Shown here: piece by piece, positions 60,830 through 64,000 of the stretch
Numbering within the stretch: position 1 is the stretch's first letter
Layout of the letters: each line of letters opens with the position of its first letter
Origin: Epiperipatus broadwayi
Taxonomy: Eukaryota; Onychophora; Udeonychophora; Euonychophora; Peripatidae
Length of the DNA stretch: 64,000 nt
Assembly (NCBI GenBank): GCA_028023455.1
Contig: JAQFVV010000014.1
Location: forward strand, 559,336 to 623,335
Direction: 5' to 3'
The notes under the pieces: generated by a model
Seen by the model: only the letters and a program-made list of their open reading frames with translations
The model's database searches: none
Told to the model about the DNA's origin: nothing
Made by a program: the position numbers and the translations under genes

Positions 60830-62034
60830 ACTTCTCTATGATACCATTACAATGCATGGTATTGGGATTCAATCAGTCAGATCGTATACCTAGTGATTGA
60901 ATTTTTCCAGATTAGCCAAAGGGAGTGCTTCCAAACATTTGGAAACAATGCATTGATAATAGGTGATCCAAGTTGGAACAACTACATTATTGAGGTGGTG
61001 AAGAATACTTATTTCAGATACACAAGTATTCAGATCCACATCACAAGATTTCCAATGGTTGATGCAGCCTGCGGAAAATTCACATTTTTCATTAATTGTT
61101 CTCAATGATACTCTTGTACTTATTCCAGGCAATAATTAAAAATTTAAATTCAATTGTATTCAGAGATTGACCCAAATGCAATCCCTAGTAACTTTATGAT
61201 TATACATTCATGGTCTAAAACCTCAATTCTCTGTCTGTGAAAAGAAGGATCATTTTGCAATGCAGTACTTCTACCTACCAGTCCCATCTTCATCACAAAC
61301 TATTCCAAAAACAAATTGCAAAGAACCAGCCATCAATTAGAATGTGGCCACTTCTCAGTTGGGGCCTGTAACAACAGTCAGCCTGATGGCTCATCATCCT
61401 CCTGGATATCCTAATTCCACCCCAGATGTACAATTTATATCAGTGGATTCCCATATACAAAAACAAATGCATGTCTATCCACATTGTGTATACACAGTCA
61501 ACCTTGCATCCAGAATATAGTCAATATGTTCCCCCCTGATGTAACAAGAATACCAGTCTATAGCATAAATGCTCAGCCTCCTTTTTGAAATTGACACACA
61601 TTAAAACCCAGCACAGAATTAATATATATAAGAAATACAATTTTAATAAATAACATGGAAACAATTGCACAATGCCTATCATCCACCCCACTTCCCCCCT
61701 CTACACTCAATTCCTAATGAAAGCAAGAGAAAACCTGGAAGAATTAAGAAAATGACCGAGAAACTAAGAAAATCACCCAGAAAAAAAACTTAATGATACA
61801 GATTACCTATCACTCATCAATAAGACTATAACCCCTGCAAGACCATGCAAACCACTGACTCTTTGTACCACCCTGATCACTCACTTTGTTCATTCTTTAA
61901 ACCAGAAGCAACACCTTCTGAACAATACTTTCCTTTCAGTCAAGCTGATAGTCCACATTAGCTGAATCAAGTGTCATTTTACAATCTCGTTTTCAAAATA
62001 CCCCCTCTTGCATCATTAATCCTCTGTATACTCC
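60830..62034 (+). other. Possible 5' region or ORF1 of an L1-like LINE
   Basis: This 1.2-kb stretch has more balanced base composition than its flanks and short open frames (60893-61108: IEFFQISQRECFQTF, later DAACGKFTFF). Because an L1-like endonuclease start follows at 62035, I infer that it is the element's ORF1 and leader, but no ORF1 motif is recognisable. Confidence 0.3.
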
Positions 62035-62440
62035 ATGATACTAAAAATAATAGAGTTTAATGTCTGCAGTCTCAATTCACCCTCAAAGCTATACCAATTA
62101 CTGATGTGGATTACTATCAGTCAGTTCATCTCCTTGAATGACTGGAAACCAAAATATGCAGAGGATCTCAAATTGATCCCTCTGATTATCTCCATAGACG
62201 TAGCTACTTACTCCAAAGATACTTTCTTGCCATGAGGCACTGGTATTCTCATCACTTTCAATTGCCCATTCAAGTCATTTAAAATTCTACATATTGATGG
62301 GTATTTACTAATTACACTTTCCATCATTATAGAGTAGCTCTAAACATAGTATTCATCTATATTCCCCCCAGCCTTACAGTTATCCCATGTATCATCCAAA
62401 CCATCAATTCAGTTTTTGCAACTAGCCCTGTTGTGTTAAG
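62035..62440 (+). pseudogene. L1-like LINE endonuclease, N-terminal part
   Basis: The frame opens MILKIIEFNVCSLNSPSKLY, the standard start of L1-type endonucleases (family N.NGLNSP.K), with the first Asn at about 62059. Later GTGILITFN (about 62240) and FIYIPPSL (about 62352; family NIYAPN) follow in shifted frames. The catalytic Glu motif (Q.T.) is not visible. The copy stops near 62440. Confidence 0.5.
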
Positions 62441-62518
62441 TGTTGTATATTAAATGATAATATGTGTATGAAGGTAAGATATTTCTGAACTGGTCTATAT
62501 CCATTTGGTGTAGCTTGT

Positions 62519-62790
62519 TTAACATGATATAGGATTTGGAAAACATGAATTCAGTTTAAATGAGAGAAGAATCAGCATATTTTTTATATAATTAAATGGA
62601 TGTTGGCTGCGTTCATTAAAGTTAAGTTGTGACTGCTTGGGCAGAGTGGTCTGAAAATGAATGGGATTAAGTTTAGGTCCTACTAGATGATGCAACATTG
62701 GAGAAATAAAAACAAAGATTGATAAGTGTATGTTGGTTGTTGTTAAAATTGATTGAACCAGGTGGTAGAAAACCCTGGGCATGTATTATT
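62519..62790 (-). pseudogene. L1-like LINE endonuclease, C-terminal part, inverted
   Basis: On the minus strand the frame reads FVFISPMLHHLVGPKLNPIH, then FQTTLPKQSQLNFNERSQHP. This resembles the end of L1-type endonucleases (IDY..IS..L......SDH) and the linker, with SDH lost or changed. It lies between plus-strand pieces of the same kind of LINE. Family assignment rests on this weak pattern and on context. Confidence 0.3.
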
Positions 62791-62879
62791 GGGAAGTTTA
62801 AGAGATGAAGCTAATTATTTATAAAACTTGGGTAATCCAGATTGAAATCATTTATTAATTTAGTTGGGTTTGTACCCTA

Positions 62880-63140
62880 TTATCAAATTCTCAAGGATGT
62901 TCATTTCTGCTATCAAGCCCATATGCAATAAATTGCTCTGGGACAAACAGATGGTATAAATCTCCATAAAATGGCTCAACCACCAACCCTTGTACAATAG
63001 TATATGTCTGCACAAGATTTAAGGTGGTCTATATACAAAAATCTATTAACTTAATATCAGCCTTTACCAGACAGTTCCAAACCCTTCAATGCCTGCTGAA
63101 AGTAACTTCTATGTATAACTCTCTTTCAACACCATATATT
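62880..63140 (+). pseudogene. L1-like LINE, segment after the RT
   Basis: AICNKLLWDKQMVXISIKWL (about 62925-62985, X marks a stop) corresponds to LCNKLLWNKKAVYISM at 15113-15160. The following bases also match (GGTCTATATACAAAAATCTA against the 15210-15240 block). It ends without the Cys-His motif. Confidence 0.5.
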
Positions 63141-63206
63141 GCAGGCAAGCCATTAATTAGAATTAGGAATATGACTTTTAATAATGTATATATTTTTCTC
63201 ATGTAG

Positions 63207-64000
63207 TGAAGTATGCATTAATGTGTACTATGACTAGGCAAGCAACTAAATAGAATTAAGCTATGGCAAATTAAAAAATCTTAAAGACTGAACTCCCGTT
63301 CTGCTGAGAAATGTTTAATTCAGTATTGAATTTTGTTATATTTAAAATGTATGTTTTAATGCTTGATGAGATCAACAGATGATTGATAATTTTTTTTTTT
63401 TTAAAGTCAAATTGAAGATTACAAATAATAAAAAATAGTTAAATTTAATCCACGATTTGTTATATTTTCATGGATAAAAATGTTTGCTTACTATTATTTA
63501 ATGGGAAACTATGCATATATGGCTTTAACTATTTTAGCTATTAGTACTGATTGTATACATAATTTAAATGCAGTAGGTATTATCATCTCTATAAGAATTT
63601 ATTTAAGTCAAGGATTCCTATATTAGAATAATATTTTTTTTCTGATGATATTAATAAAATGAATAATAAAAAAAAAGATTGTGAATGAAGTGTGTGTGTG
63701 TGTTTTAGATTTAACATTTATGTATACTGCCATTGGTTAAAAAATTGTTTCATATTTTATTATTGTAATTTAGCAAAATATAATTTTATATTGCACAAAA
63801 TAGAAATGTTGTATTTTATACATTTCTCTAATTTGTCAAAATCTTGTAGTATTCAAGAATAAATATATTTTAGAGACTTTAATAATTTGATTGCAATATT
63901 GTTACTTAAAGTTAATATAGAAGATATTTATAGTATTTATTCATATAAACCATTTAATATGTGAAATATATTTGTAATATGTATATATGTGATGTACGGT
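63207..64000. other. AT-rich non-coding DNA
   Basis: No gene recognised; a (GT)6 run lies at 63691-63702. Confidence 0.5.

Noticed and set aside
1-64000. Prokaryotic or phage gene cluster
   Set aside because: No compact co-directional ORFs, no ribosome-binding sites, and all recognisable proteins are animal transposon families.

Overview
The window is a very AT-rich stretch of animal (invertebrate-type) nuclear DNA. It has no operons, no compact ORFs and no rRNA or tRNA genes that I can recognise. Evidence for a metazoan genome is the long AT-rich non-coding DNA, the many microsatellites, and decayed copies of animal transposon families: RTE-type LINEs with trinucleotide 3' tails, an L1/Tx1-like LINE, a Penelope-like element, a GTF2IRD2/ZBED-like hAT transposase and a Ty3/Gypsy element. 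I cannot assign a phylum from sequence alone.

Layout. 0-3.1 kb: a nearly complete but broken RTE-type LINE (endonuclease plus reverse transcriptase). 3.2-4.8 kb: two small fragments of other LINEs. 7.9-8.6 kb: a short RTE 3' fragment split by a 133-bp inverted-repeat element that carries degenerate telomere-like hexamers. 10.0-11.5 kb: a decayed hAT transposase. 11.6-13.8 kb: a second, better preserved RTE copy on the minus strand. 14.2-16.0 kb: an L1-like LINE whose 5' part is inverted relative to its 3' part, the structure left by twin priming. 16-22 kb: non-coding DNA with old tandem duplications. 22.1-30.7 kb: an insertion of about 8.1 kb holding a Ty3/Gypsy gag-pol remnant, bounded by a 226-bp direct repeat. 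30.8-32.4 kb: 3.5 copies of a 456-bp satellite. 33.9 and 39.2 kb: two related LTR-end-like fragments, one with a primer-binding-site-like sequence. 35.6-37.7 kb: a CpG-rich island followed by the best candidate host exon in the window (31 codons, ATG to splice donor). 40.7-42.5 kb: a large imperfect palindrome made of four copies of a ~0.45-kb repeat. 42.5-47.1 kb: Penelope-like remnants with GIY-YIG domains around another RTE fragment. 47-59 kb: mostly empty AT-rich DNA with three more RTE fragments. 59.7-63.2 kb: more pieces of the L1-like LINE, some inverted.

Almost every protein-like segment is a dead transposon piece, so there is no working pathway to describe. The informative content is the order and orientation of the insertions. 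Host genes, if present, appear only as a possible first coding exon near 37.6 kb (plus strand) and a weaker candidate exon near 52.5 kb. The intervening DNA would then be introns.
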